Positions 1 to 11,690 of a DNA stretch of 64,000 nucleotides are shown in pieces. Source of the stretch: Gracilariopsis chorda. Lineage: Eukaryota > Rhodophyta > Florideophyceae > Gracilariales > Gracilariaceae. The notes below the pieces were generated by a model, which was not told where the DNA came from, made no database searches, and worked only from the letters and a program-made list of their open reading frames with translations. Both the position numbers and the translations under genes were made by a program. Location of the stretch: NCBI GenBank assembly GCA_003194525.1, contig NBIV01000340.1, forward strand, positions 1 through 64,000, read 5' to 3'. Numbering within the stretch: the first letter of the stretch is position 1; the number at the start of each line of letters is the position of its first letter.

Positions 1-454
1 CTCCTGCGGGATCGGCATTTCCACAATCCCCTGGGGGTTCCCGTGCGACACGGTGATTGGGTGGCAAAACCGCCTCCCTGCCAGTGCGCACGAGCGCTCT
101 GCACCATACGTTTCCGGCGATGCCGTGGTGTCCCCGGCTACTGACGGGTTGCCTGGGGCTAACTCCGGTACACCGGTATTTTTTGGTCAAAAATTCCCCC
201 TCTGGGGGGTTCCGGGCAGGTGCCGATGACACCCTTTTCAGGGAATTGCCGCTGAGCGCCAGTGCACCATCTCCGTGAGGAGGAGCAGCGTCCGGTACGA
301 CCGGTTTCGAGCGTGCGATGGCGCGCGTTATTCTCGAGTTCCTCGGTTCTTCGCCGCAGCGATGCGGGGGTTGGCGAAAATTTATTCCCCGTAGCGGGGG
401 CTTTTGATTCCGTCAAACGACGGGAGGCGTTTCCGGTGCTTGCGAGCCAGGGCT

Positions 455-3400
455 TTAAAGCTTCGACTGCAGCTTGGCCGCCTTTTTCCCCAAGAGGGGT
501 GTGGGTATTCCCCTGTGAGGCCGGCGTATCTGGGCGCCCCTTCTCCGCAGGGCGCGGGTCTGATCGACCTGATTGAACCGCTTCCGCGGGGACTTCCGCC
601 AACGGCGGCTTCGAGGCATCGGGCGATTGCCTTTCCGCTGCTGCGGTATGGAGTGAGGCTTCTCGTTTTCCCGTGACAAACGGTGTATTTGCCGCTTTTG
701 CGGGGCCTGCGCGTCTGGTTCCTGTTGCACAGCACTGCCAGGGAACGGGGGATTTAGTGTCGCGTGACATACTCCGTGCTCCACGGTCAGTGTTCCGTAT
801 GTTACGGTGTGTTTCCCGTTGCGACGGTGATATCGTCCCTCGAAAACGAGTGTTCTCCTCCCCTCCTTAGACGGAGCGGCGGGATAAGGGATAACATTCC
901 CCGCCTGGCGGGTATAAATGCGCGCCAGTGGGGCAGATGTGGTAGGGGCGGGCGCTGAGGGGCCCGAATTACCCGGCTGAGCCGGTGAGTCCGACAGAGT
1001 CGGTAGGTTCTGAGAGTCCCCGGCTGGGGGTGTGGTAGTACCGTAGTGTCTAGTACTCCCGGATTGTTCCGATGTAGCGGTGTCCGTAGAAACGGGGTTG
1101 CCTGGATCCAGGACTACCTCTGACGAGGGAGGAGGGGCGAGGACAACACGATCACGGGAAATCCGTTCGTGCGTGTCCCCCATCTCTACCACGACAGTGT
1201 CGGTGTTAACAGAGATCACTTTGAAGGGTCCATCCGCCACAGGCGAGAGTTTGTGACGCTTCTCCCGTTCCGGGTTGTAGTATTCCTTCCTGATGAAGAC
1301 GTAGTTATTTGCCCGAATCGGGGATGGTTTTCCTCGCACGCGAGCGTCAAAATCCCGCTTGTAAGCGGCTTGGGCCCGTGCCATTAGACTTCCGCGCCGC
1401 GGGGACCAGCTTGGAAAGCCATTGCTTCCATTGCTGCCGGTAGATACCCACAGATGGGAAATTGTCCAAGGTAGCTTGGGGTTCCAGCGCCACAGGCGGG
1501 GGTGTTCTAGATAGAACTAACTCGAATGGCGAAACTCCGGTAGTCCGGTGTACCTGCGTATTGTACGCGTAGGTTACCGCATCAGCGTAGAGATCCCAAT
1601 TCGTTGGGTGGTCAGCGACGTAGGAACGTAACGCCGCGAGTAACAACCGGTTAAACCGTTCAACTTGCCCATTACACTGGGGGTGGTAGGTAGTCGTGAA
1701 CAAGTTCTTGACATCCAGGATGCGACAAACATCCTGGAAGAACTTGCTCACGAACTGCTTCCCGTTGTCAGAGAGCACCTATACAGGGGGACCGTAGACA
1801 AAAATCCAGTGCGTCACCAGAGCCTGGGCCACCGTGAGAGCGGTTATCCTCCGAAGAGGGACAGTCCGTACCAGCTTAGAAAAGCGGTCGTTAATGACAA
1901 GTAGAAACTTGTTTCTACGTTTCGTGGTGAGTAATGGTCCGAGAATATCGATCGCAATAAACTCGAGCGGCGCCCTTGCGCGGAATAGTTTCATCTTCTT
2001 CGCATTTTTGCGGAGTTTGACGCGATTCTTCGCGCATTCGCTACAAAACCGCACAGTTGCGTAGCAGTCCACCGCCATTGCGGGCCAATAGAAATCCCAT
2101 CGCAGGGTTAGGTAGAGTTTCCTCCCACCTGGGTGACCTCCAATGGGGCGTAGTGTGATAGATGTAACACCTGCGATTGCAGGGAATGTGGTACCACAAT
2201 CTGTGGGCGGGCTTGGACCTTTCTTACGAGGTAGCCTTTGTCGTTTACCCCGAAAGGGAGATCTTCACCACCGTTGATACGGGCACGAATTCTCGTACAG
2301 AATGGGTCGCCGAATTGTTCTCGGATCATTTCTTCCGGTGATACCGGTACAAAGTTTCCCGGTAACGGGTTCTCAGATTTATCTCGCGATGCGAGTAGTT
2401 CGTCAAAATCAGCATCCTCGTCCCAGGTTTCTGGCCTAGCCTCGACGGCATGTTCCGGATCATCCGGGTCTATAGCCATGAAGCATGGGACTTCATCATC
2501 CTCCGTTGGGAGTGCTTCCCCACTTGTGGGTAACCGCGATAAAGCGTCGGCTTGAGTGTTCTGCGCGCCCTTTTTATAAATGACTTGAAAGTCATATTCC
2601 GCGAGGCGGAGTCTCCAGCGCATGAGGCGTCCCGACGGGTCGGAGATATTCATCAACCACCTCAATGAGGAATGATCCGTGTACACGGTGAAGTGAATTC
2701 CCATAAGGTAGGGGCGCAGAGTGGTCATCGCCCATACGACGGCGAGGCACTCTTTCTCCGATACGGAGTAGTTCCGCTCATGAACATTGAGCGAACGTGA
2801 CCAATAACCAATTGGATGTCGTTCCCCCTCGGGGGTGGTTTGAAAAAGAGCACACCCGACTTGGTAGTCGCTCGAGTCCGTATCTACGGAGTATGGCAAC
2901 CCAAGGTTTGGGAGATGTAGGATTGGTGCTGATGTGACAGCCTCCTTTAAGGAGTTGAAGGCTTCCGATTGCTCGGGCGTAAATATTCCCAGTTTTGGGG
3001 GTTCCCTTTCGCAACAACGCGTTCAGGGGCGCTGCAGTATCCGAAAAGTTCGGGATAAACCGTCGATAGACGTTGACCAGCCCCAGAAAGGAGCGCAGTT
3101 CCGTTTGAGTACGGGGTTCCTTTCGCCTCAACGAGGGATTTGACTCGAGCTTTCTCGATCGCTAACCGTCCAGGACGGATAATGTGACCCAGATACTTCA
3201 CAGTATCTGTGAAAAACTCGCATTTCCTGAACTTGAGGGTAATTCCCGCATCGCGGAGTACGGTGAGCACGTCTTGGACGTGAGTGAGATGGTCGTCCAA
3301 CGAGTTGGAGAAGATGATGATATCATCAAGGTAGACCAGACAACTCCGCCACTTAAAGCGGTTGAGTAGAATATCTACTGCACGCTGAAAGGTGGCGGGG

Positions 3401-5076
3401 GCGTTGGTTAACCCAAATGGCATCCGCTTGAAGCGGTACGTTCCTGCATGGCAGGTGAATGCGGTTTTGTCGCGATCCTCCTGTCTGACAGGTACTTGCC
3501 AATATCCCCAATTGGCATCAAGGGCCGTGAACACGGTGGCGTCTCCCAGGGAGTCAATGCACTCGTCCATACGAGGGATGGGGTACGTGTCCCTAACAGT
3601 CACGGCATTGAGCCGGCGGTAGTCGACACAGAACCTCCAGGTTCCGTCGGCCTTTAAAGCCAGTACAACTGGGGATGCCCAGGGTGATTGAGCGGGCTCA
3701 ATCACACCTGCGCGGAGCATCTTGTCCACCTGGGACTGCTCCTCTTCCCGAGCTTTCGGACCTGCCCTGTAAGGGGGTTGTGCAACCGGTCGCGCACCGG
3801 GGATTAAATCGATCCGGTGTTCCGTTGCATTAATCTCGCCAAGCGAGCCATCCCACATTGTGGTGAATTCCCGTAACATAGTACGGAGTTTGTCGCGGTG
3901 CGACTCTGGCACGTGGCTGAAGTCCAGCGCTTCAAGTGCTTTTTCCGGATCAATCCGGTCATTGCTCGATGGAGCATTGTCCTGTGGAACAGGTGTGGTT
4001 CGCAATTCCGAGTTACTCGGTATGTTCGGCGCTGAAGTAGCGGTTTCTTCCCCCTCCTTAGACTTGACGTCTTCGGACGGTGGGGCGAACTCCTCAGAAG
4101 AGGTGGTAACTCCGAGTACATCGGCGGCTGTCATCTTCGTTGGCAGCATTCCCATAGGATGGGGGGTTACACTCCCAATTACTTGGTGTTTGACCAGATA
4201 CTGGGGGTGTTTGCCAAGGTTGGCAACCAATATCCGGAAAGAAACATCCGGGGAAATGGAGACAATTCCATTAGCCAGCGCCAGCTGGGATTTCTCGTAC
4301 AACGAGGCGAGGGGTTGTATAACCCGAAGACTGTGTTGACGGGAATTTACCTGCACCCAGACTTGGGACTCAGCCGGTATAGAAACCGAGGCAGCGACGC
4401 GGAGCTTGGTGGACTCGCGGGACGCGGGCGGTGGTTCCTGCGCAGCAGGGAGCGGAACTTGTTTCCGAGAGGACCGCTTTAGCGGGCGGCGAACAATCGG
4501 AACCGACGATCCGTCGTCAAGTTCTACACGCCTGAGGCGGGGCCTGATTGCGTCGACAAATCTGTCGCAGTAATCACATCCCAGTATGACTGGTACTGCC
4601 AACGAACGGCAAACGATGAAGTCCAACTTCACCACGGAGGTACCAAGTCTCGCGACGAGGTCCACTGTGCCCACCGTTTGTAACGGGTTGTTATTCGCAT
4701 CCAAAATGTCGGGGACCGCGTCAGAGCGGATACGAGACCGCACAAGCGGGGGTAACAATGATTCCACAACGAAGTTGGGGCCTGCACCTGTATCCAGGAC
4801 GGTGAGAAACCTCACCATAAACTGGGGGTCAAGGCAAAGGTCGGCATAGACCTTATAATTGCGCTTGGCCAAGACCAAGACTCTACCGGGAATCCGGGGA
4901 TTTTTACTCCGTATCCACGGGCGACGCAACACACCGAGGTGCGCAGAGTCCGCGTCAGCGGTGTCTTTCCTCGAGAGGACTTTCACCGGGGAGCGAGGCG
5001 AGGACGCCTCGGGCACCAACAGCCTCGTTCTTGAGGACGCCTCTCCCAAAGGGGAGACTCCCTCAGTTAGTTTTCC
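455..5076 (-). pseudogene. pol: Pol polyprotein (PR-RT-RNaseH-IN) of gypsy copy 1, disrupted
   Basis: In the -1 frame relative to gag and open across the gag stop. Visible in order: aspartic protease (LDTGAGPNFV, then VILGCDYCDRF), reverse transcriptase (FCVDYRRLNAVT, YLDDIIIFSN), RNase H ([33 protein letters not shown]), integrase zinc region (CSECAKN), catalytic core (DILGP, SDNGKQF, HPQCNGQVERFN) and a C-terminal GPF-type module (DGPFKVISVN) with a long basic tail. The frame breaks near 3125, between about 3000 and 2900, near 2130 and near 1390, and an in-frame TAG lies at 1779-1781 just before the second catalytic Asp. This copy cannot make a full Pol. Region 1-454 continues the element 3' of the last clear coding stretch. 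Confidence 0.9.
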
Positions 5077-7241
5077 GCCTTCGACGGTGGGTTGGTTTCC
5101 TCGACAACGAGTGCTTCATCCCGTTGACAGGGGTTTCTATCCGCATAAGCGGGGGTTGCAACGGATGGTTGCGTGATCTCCCGAATCGGGGTGTATGAAG
5201 CTTGCCGCGCACGCGGGGTCTGTGGTAGGGCGTGGGAAAAGTCCGTTTTAGCACGGAGGTAGGAAGCCGTCGGGACGGAACGTTTCTCCTCTGGAGTGAG
5301 GGCCTCATAATTTGCCACCACCTTGGCCATATCCTTCAGTGAACAAATACACTGAGGAGAGGTATGGTCATGGGCATAGCACAGGTGGCAAATGAGAGCC
5401 AGCACCGCGACACGCGGATTATTATTCCGAGTATCGGAGAAGCGAACCGCAGGGCGGGTGTCAGTCCATCCAGGCCGTTGATAACGGGATTGACCGTTTG
5501 AAAACGGGAGTCGTTGGGGTTGAACCCGACTGTTACCACCGTATAGAACGGGATCTTCTGTTCCCGTATCATGGGTCATCTCCGTCGTTGACGGTAACTC
5601 ACTGGTGGGTATCGACACACCATCCCCCTGCGCTAAATGCACGGTATCAAATCCCTGTCCAGGGTTCCCATCCGCGGTGAGCGGGAGAGAGGAAGCTTCG
5701 CTTTCCAGCAACAACGCCTTGGCGGATTTAGACCGATGGTTCGGAGTTCTTGCACGAAGTGCATCCCCTTCCGCTCGAGCGTGTTGGACCAGCTCGAGGT
5801 AGGTGATGCTTCGCTTGTCCTCCCGATAACGGGTAACTAAACTCCGGATTGCCGGGTCAAGACCATCAATGAACATGGTACTGCGCTCCCCAGCGGGGTA
5901 TACGTTACCACATCTGTGGAAAGCCTTGTTAAGGCGCACCGAGTAATCGGTCTCGGTCTCTCCAGCACGCTGGCGTGTATCTCGCAAAGCGAGGATAGCC
6001 TGCTGAATAGCGGTGTTGGTGGCATAGGAGCGCAGAAGATACTGCACAGCCTCCGGCCAGCAAGTAACTTCTCCCTCGGAGGCGCGAGAAGATCCTCTGA
6101 CAGAGGTGTATTGGTCCTCCGCCACTCCCCGTAAGAAATACGGTAAAGCCAAATAGGCTTGTCCCTCATTCATACCGAGGATATCGGCCTCCGCTACAAA
6201 GCGGGATAGGAAATCCAGTACTAGGACTGGGTCCTCTCCAGTAAAATACTGGTTGCGGAGCGAGAGCTGCATTCGCTTAATGCATTCTCGCACCTTTCCC
6301 GTACCACGGGGCGTACGTCCAAGTGACGAATCTTCAAGCCGGTAGTACCGGTATGATAAAAGCTTCCGGTAATCCGGGTTTGTCGGTTTCAATTCCCGGA
6401 GACCGGGGTGTCTTCTCCCCTTCTGGCGGGTTCGGACCACACCTTCAGTGGCCGATGACCGCTTCGAGCGGGAGGAGTAGCCTCGCTTCTCGTCCTCCGA
6501 GTCGGAGTCCGAGGAGCTCGAGCTAACCGAATGGTTTCGGGATGAGTCCGACGATGTCGAAGAATCGGAGTTCGAATATTTTCGGTGTTGTTTCCGTTGG
6601 TGACGGCGTTTCTTCTTCCCAGCAAGCTGGTCGTTGTGCGATGCCTCGTTTACCGGATCACCCGGGGATGGTTTGTCCATGAGGACGAACTGCTCCAGCG
6701 TCTCCAGGCGGGCACCAATCCGATCAAATCCGGCTTCAACTCCTTCGATGAAGGCGGCGGGTTGTCCCAAACTCTCCAACACGGAGTTGACGTCAGACCG
6801 TAAAATACGGAGTTCCTCGGCGACCTCCTTTACGGGGGTTGCCGAGACCACCTCTTGGAGGGATTTTAGTTCCCCTACAAGGGTGTCATGGGCGGTCCAC
6901 AGAGCGCGGACCTGGGATTCCAGGGAAGTCCCCTGGGGGGTGTTATCGCCCGTTCCACGGGGGCTTGAAGCCGCGACAGCGGGAGCAGGCCGGGGTGCCT
7001 GGGGCACTGCGGCAACAGCCGGAGCCGATGCTGCATTACCCTGCGGGGGTGATAACGAGGGCAAAAGGAGGTTCCGGGGTTCCCGGTCGGGGGTATCGTT
7101 CCGCGATGAAGCGGCGCCAGCACGGCTGGAACTTGTCCGTATAGGGATACGGGGTACGAACCGAACTTTGGAAGTGTCCGCGTTGTCGCGGGAGCGACTA
7201 CGCGTAACCACTGGCTCCGCGTCGGAGGGATTTCTCGACAT
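5067..7241 (-). CDS. gag: Gag polyprotein of gypsy copy 1, intact
   Basis: 724 aa starting at an ATG at 7241. The N-terminus is Arg/Ser-rich and followed by a Pro/Ala-rich stretch. A helical region near residues 110-190 precedes a Ser/Asp/Arg block (about 225-275). The capsid-like retrotransposon gag domain is at about 300-490 (FLSRFVAEADILGM, WPEAVQYLLRSYA, DPAIRSLVTRYRED). A nucleocapsid-type zinc knuckle CX2CX4HX4C (CHLCYAHDHTSPQC) lies toward the C-terminus. It packages element RNA into virus-like particles. The stop TAA at 5067 directly follows a GGAAAAC heptamer, and pol lies in the -1 frame. No internal stops are seen, unlike pol of the same copy. Confidence 0.92.
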   Translation of the reverse strand: MSRNPSDAEPVVTRSRSRDNADTSKVRFVPRIPIRTSSSRAGAASSRNDTPDREPRNLLLPSLSPPQGNAASAPAVAAVPQAPRPAPAVAASSPRGTGDNTPQGTSLESQVRALWTAHDTLVGELKSLQEVVSATPVKEVAEELRILRSDVNSVLESLGQPAAFIEGVEAGFDRIGARLETLEQFVLMDKPSPGDPVNEASHNDQLAGKKKRRHQRKQHRKYSNSDSSTSSDSSRNHSVSSSSSDSDSEDEKRGYSSRSKRSSATEGVVRTRQKGRRHPGLRELKPTNPDYRKLLSYRYYRLEDSSLGRTPRGTGKVRECIKRMQLSLRNQYFTGEDPVLVLDFLSRFVAEADILGMNEGQAYLALPYFLRGVAEDQYTSVRGSSRASEGEVTCWPEAVQYLLRSYATNTAIQQAILALRDTRQRAGETETDYSVRLNKAFHRCGNVYPAGERSTMFIDGLDPAIRSLVTRYREDKRSITYLELVQHARAEGDALRARTPNHRSKSAKALLLESEASSLPLTADGNPGQGFDTVHLAQGDGVSIPTSELPSTTEMTHDTGTEDPVLYGGNSRVQPQRLPFSNGQSRYQRPGWTDTRPAVRFSDTRNNNPRVAVLALICHLCYAHDHTSPQCICSLKDMAKVVANYEALTPEEKRSVPTASYLRAKTDFSHALPQTPRARQASYTPIREITQPSVATPAYADRNPCQRDEALVVEETNPPSKAEN

Positions 7242-7322
7242 GAGAAAATACCGTTACGATGGGAAACGATCACGGAACTTCCGGTAAATAAAAACAAACC
7301 TCGTAAGAGGGAAAACAAAAAC

Positions 7323-7343
7323 CGATTCTAGGTCGGGAGACCA
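7323..7343 (-). other. Primer binding site, tRNA-Tyr-like
   Basis: Just inside the LTR the minus strand reads TGGTCTCCCGACC and continues for 21 nt. Its complement parses as a tRNA 3' end: C56, G57, A58 of the T loop, C61 opening the T stem, acceptor strand TCGGGAG, discriminator A73 and CCA. The implied C1:G72 pair with A73 is the identity signature of eukaryotic tRNA-Tyr. The same 21 nt are at 60598-60618. There are 8 nt between LTR and PBS, or 3 if the LTR ends CCACA. Confidence 0.65.
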
Positions 7344-7351
7344 CTTTGTGG

Positions 7352-8145
7352 TGCAATGCCCCAAAGGGGAAAAACACCGAAAGACGTCCGGGATCTTCCT
7401 CTCACGAGGTGAACCCAGTTGGGTAGAGCCCTCCCAGAGGTGTCACGGCGAAGCCGGTTTGTAAGACCAGGGACACCTGTCGCGACTCGCGCAGGGAGGT
7501 GAAGGCGAAGAATCGGTATCCGCGTGAGCGGGGTGTGATCCTCAGTAGAGGTATGTTTCCACGTAAGTGGGGTTGTGTGAGCGGATGCGCACACGAGGGC
7601 CGCGGATAGCGGGAGGTGCTACCCTAAAAAGGAGAAAAAGAAGGGCGAAGTGAGTCGCGAGAGCGACGGGGACGAACGGCGATGCCCGTAACAATATCCC
7701 TATACAGGGCGAAACACCAATGCAATTGGAACAATTATACTCCCAGTGATGGGTCTCCTTTAGATGTGCAAGGGGGGTGAACTTCCGTACACTACGGTGC
7801 TTCCCTCCAAGGAGGAGTTGAGAACACGCGGAGGCGGTAAAGCTCAGAGCCAATTCCCCAGGTTGGGGTCCCTTGTTGGGGAAGGTTTACTGGTGCGACG
7901 GCAGTGCGCCGTCGCACTAAGTACTAGCTTCCCAGAAATGGGTGTGAAAATAATAAATAAAATTAACTAAAATACTCCACATTCCGTGGCAACATCCACT
8001 ACTGTGGCCAACCGCCAATTGACCCAAAACCGTGTCCCACGTGTCTATACCCACCATTGTGGGGCGTAGTTCATATACACACTACACAACCGATAATATC
8101 GGGAAAGCGTTCAAGTACCCAGAATCCCTCCCTGAGGGCGTTGCA
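7352..8145 (-). repeat. 5' LTR of gypsy copy 1
   Basis: On the minus strand the LTR opens with TGCAACGCCC at 8145 and closes with GGGGCATTGCA at 7352, giving TG...CA ends with a short inverted terminal match (TGCAA/TTGCA). It is about 794 bp and aligns with 59793-60589 in the other copy. The outer boundary is fixed by comparison: outside 8145 the two copies have unrelated flanks. The inner boundary could be 5 bp further in (ending CCACA). The most diverged stretch is 7630-7710. A 10-bp stem with a 5-nt loop (GTGCGACGGC and its complement) is present in both copies. Confidence 0.85.
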
Positions 8146-11100
8146 CTTCACCAACCTGACGATGTATCCCTCACCGTTCTTCGAAAAAGGTAAGTCATAT
8201 CCTCCATTGAGGCGAGCGCCATTCTGCGTACAGAACGGGTCGCAATGTTGTTTGCGAATCAACTCTTACGGATTAAAAGGCGTAAAGAAGCCTTCGTTTG
8301 GGGGCTCCGAAGTCTCGAGAATATCGTCAAAAACTTCATCTGACCAATCCTTGACATTCCGTTCATCGTTCTAAACCACAAAACACGATATCTCTAGATA
8401 ATTAACCAGTTTTGCTTCTACAGTGGTTCTTAGGTAGGGTAACGCGTCCGCTTCTGTTTAAGGGTTCCATTTTTATGAAGTACTTCGAAATCGAATTCCG
8501 AGAGTCGGAGGCGCCAACGCATGATGTGTCCCGATGGTTCGGGACTCTCCACGAGCCAATGAAGGCAGCAGTGATCCGTATGTACCTTAAATTGGGTTCA
8601 CATAGGATATTGTCGAACAGTGGCAAGCGCACGGACAACGCCAAGACAGTCTGTTTCCGAAACCGAGTAGTTACGCTCATGCACGTTCAATGTCTGAGAC
8701 CAATATCCGATTGTGAATCGTTCACCGTCTTCAGTAAATTGAAATAGCGCACAACCAACCTGGTTATCAATGGCATCAGTATCCATTTCATGGAGTAACC
8801 CGAGACTTTGCAACTCCAATATTGGGGGAGACGTCACGGCGTTGATGAGAGCCGAGAAGGCAGTGGCTTCCGCGTTGCCAAAAGGTTCCAGTTTAACTGT
8901 TTGTCCCTTCTTCAGGAGAGCATTCATTGGTGTCGCAAGCTCCGCGAAACTCGGTAAAAACGAACAATATACGTTACAAAATCTAAGAATTGATCAAAGT
9001 TCCGTTTGCGTAGTCGGATATTTCGCGTTCTTCAGCGACTTACTTCTTATCTGGCCTATCGAGAGCTGTCTGAGGCGGAGTATATGTCCAAGATACTTCA
9101 CCGAAACGTTACAGAACTCGCACTTCTTGAGATTTCGCGTAAACCCTGCATGTCGCAGCACACGCATAACACTGCTCACATGGGTTATGTGATCATATAA
9201 GTTGTTTGAGAACACGACTTTATCGTGGAGATACACGAAGCAGATTTTCCATTTGAACCAGGCCAATAGAATATCTATGGCACTTTGCAACGTAGCAGGT
9301 GCATTGGTTAATCCGAAAGGCATTCGTTTAAAACGATATAGTCCTTGGTGACACACAAAAGCAGTTTTGTCGCTGTCCTCCTTGCGGATAGGTACTTTTC
9401 AATAACCTCAATTGGCTTCAAGAGCGGTGAACACTGTAGCACTCCGAAGGTCGATGTACTTGTCCATCCAAGGAATCTGGTAAACGTCTTTGACGGAAAC
9501 TGTGTTGAGACGTCAGTAATTGATACAAAATATTCACAGTCCATCCACTTTTGGAACGAGTACTACTGGCGGAGCCCAAGGTGATTGAGCGGGTTCAATG
9601 ACACCAGCGCGTGACATCTTCTCAACTTGAGAACTTCCTCTTTGTGTGCTTTCAGTCCATTCCGATATGAATTTTGTGCAATTGGCTGAGTTTTTGGTAG
9701 CAAATGAATACGGTGCTCCGTTATTCCTATCGTTCCAAGGGAACCCTCTCACATGGGGGTAAACTCTCAAAGCATATCCCGAAGTTTCTCACGGTGATAG
9801 TCAGGGACATGATCCAAATCGAGCTTCTTGAGTTCCACTATAGGGTTCGCACGCTCTGAACAAGGTGGTAGCGAACGAGATTCCGTAGATCGATTTACTC
9901 TGACGTTGGGCTCCGAAATACGCTCAGCATTTATGGATTTGTTTTCCCCTTTTTTAGAGACTTCCACTCCGAGGAAGGCAGCAACTGGAATGTTTGTTGG
10001 CAGGAATACTCGCGTTTTTGGTAGACCTGAACCCGGGATTTGGTTTTGGACTAACACCTGGGTGGTTTTGCCAACTTTGGACACCGAAACCTTAAAGGGA
10101 ACATCAGAGTTGCTAAACATCACTCCGTTCGCAAGTGCAAGTTGACATTGGTCGTATAACTAATAATGAGGTTGAACCAAATGGTATCCCCTATGGTTGG
10201 AAACAACTTTGAACCAGACTTGCAACTCCATTGTCACGGCAACTGATTGAGCGAAACAAAGCTTCGTATAAATGGGACCCGTGTACTGTACTTCCTGAGC
10301 AGCCGGTATCGGTACACGCTTTTACGTAGCACGCTTGAGTGCTTTCCGGACAATGGGTACGGTAGAACCGTTTGCGATTCCCATGTTTCTTGCACAGGGT
10401 CGAATTTCTTCGACAAAGCAATCACAAAAGTCACAACCAAGAATCACTGGTGCCGCGAGTTTATCGCAAACAACAAATTCCAGTTCAATCATACAGATAC
10501 CCAGTCTCATGACGAGAGGAACGTATTCCACGGTCTTTAGAGAATTTCTGTTCGCGTCAGCGATATCCAGACCTGATCTACAGCGATGTAATGTGAGCCC
10601 GAAGAGCCGGGGTACCAGTTCAGAGTCGATAGGGTTGGGTGCAGCCCCTGTATCTAAAACAGATATCTGGCGAACCATAAATTGGTTGGGCGGGCCAAGA
10701 TCGGCATAAATTTTGTAATCTCTCCTGGCCGTGACCACAGCTCTATCCGGAATACGAAAATTAGGAGAACTTATCCACGGAAGACGTAAAACCGAAATGG
10801 TTTCAGGTCCGGAGCAGCCATATTTCTGGTAGAGATCCTAACGGCTGAGTAGGGACGCTGTAACGCCTCCGGCATCAACTTCGGCTCAGAAGACGCTCCT
10901 CCCGTGGAATAGACTTCCTATTCTAGCTTTTCGAGATGGAACTCACCGACCTCGGTGCCACCATCTCATGGTGGGAACCAGAATGAATCCCATTCGTGGG
11001 TACGACCGCGTCCACTGGTTGATCAGGGGTTGGTTTAACAACGGGAATATTCGTTCGTGCCAGTGCGCCGTTAGCGAGTAATGCTTTAACCTCTTGGTAT

Positions 11101-11690
11101 GATGTACTCGTCGTTCGGGCCCGATCAGCTGGGGTCAGCGTTTCGTGATTCATGATATCCTTGGGCATCTCCCAGAATATCAAGTCACATTTCGGGACGA
11201 TATGACCATGATAGTAACATCTATGACAGATAGCCGGTAGTACTTCATCTTATTGACTATGGTTATCCTTTTGAAAGTGTGGCTGCGGTATGAACCATCG
11301 TGGGTAGGTAGCACGGGATCCGTCTGAACCATGACCCAGTGGAGTCGCCTGTATTCGCACTGCCGCAGCGTTGAAAGTGAGGTCTTCCTCTGAGGTCGAC
11401 GCCGATGTTGAAAGCACGTCCGTAGTCCCAAACGAGTGAAGGTGACTGCCAGCGTACTGGGAGTTGTGCATATCCGCATTTGCGAGTGTCTGCCTTGGGG
11501 CAAAGACATTGATTGTGACGATTCCTCCAATAAGAGAGCTCTCTGTGACTGGCGTTTTGATTGACTCCGTGCATGGTGAGTTTCTCCCTCAGCTTGGGCA
11601 TAGTGGACCAGTTCAAGGTATGAATTCTTCCATTTATCCTCACTGTGTCGTACAATGCGAGACGTGGACGTGGGACGCTGCAAGGTAAAT
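8146..11690 (-). pseudogene. Degenerate Ty3/gypsy relic, host of the copy 1 insertion
   Basis: Minus-strand fragments are colinear with the neighbouring gypsy element but highly decayed. They include gag (11683-11180, LELVHYAQAEG, matching LELVQHARAEG of copy 1), protease (10738-10322, SVLDTGAAPNP, VILGCDFCDCF), reverse transcriptase (9770-8994, GVIEPAQSPWAPP, RFKRMPFGLTNAPAT, FVYLHDKVVFS in place of YLDD) and RNase H (8927-8598, [11 protein letters not shown]). Stops and frameshifts separate every piece. It is truncated on the 5' side inside gag near 11690 and cut on the 3' side by the copy 1 LTR at 8145/8146, within the post-RNase H segment (GEGYIVRLVK). The missing half should lie beyond the left window edge. 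Confidence 0.9.

Larger units (their letters stand above)
1..8145 (-). mobile_element. Ty3/gypsy LTR retrotransposon, copy 1 (3' end outside window)
   Basis: Read on the minus strand the order is 5' LTR (8145-7352), primer binding site, gag, then protease, reverse transcriptase, RNase H and integrase, the standard Ty3/gypsy order. A second copy with the same LTR, PBS, gag and pol start lies in opposite orientation at 59793-64000, so the 5' LTRs of the two copies face each other across about 51.6 kb. No 3' LTR is reached, so the element exceeds 8.1 kb. It sits inside an older relic of the same clade: the relic reading frame stops exactly at the LTR end. Gag is open but pol has several frameshifts and a stop, so this copy is non-autonomous. 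The DNA is rich in short perfect stem-loops. Confidence 0.95.

Noticed and set aside
724-729. GTTGCA, complement of the LTR start TGCAAC, as a possible 3' LTR boundary of copy 1
   Set aside because: The following bases (CAGGAACC on the minus strand) do not continue like the LTR start at 59793 or 8145, so the 3' LTR must lie beyond the window.
6634-7287. 217-codon plus-strand frame, also conserved at 60654-61307
   Set aside because: It is the antisense shadow of the conserved gag gene; conservation follows from gag and the stem-loop-rich composition. No independent start context or domain.
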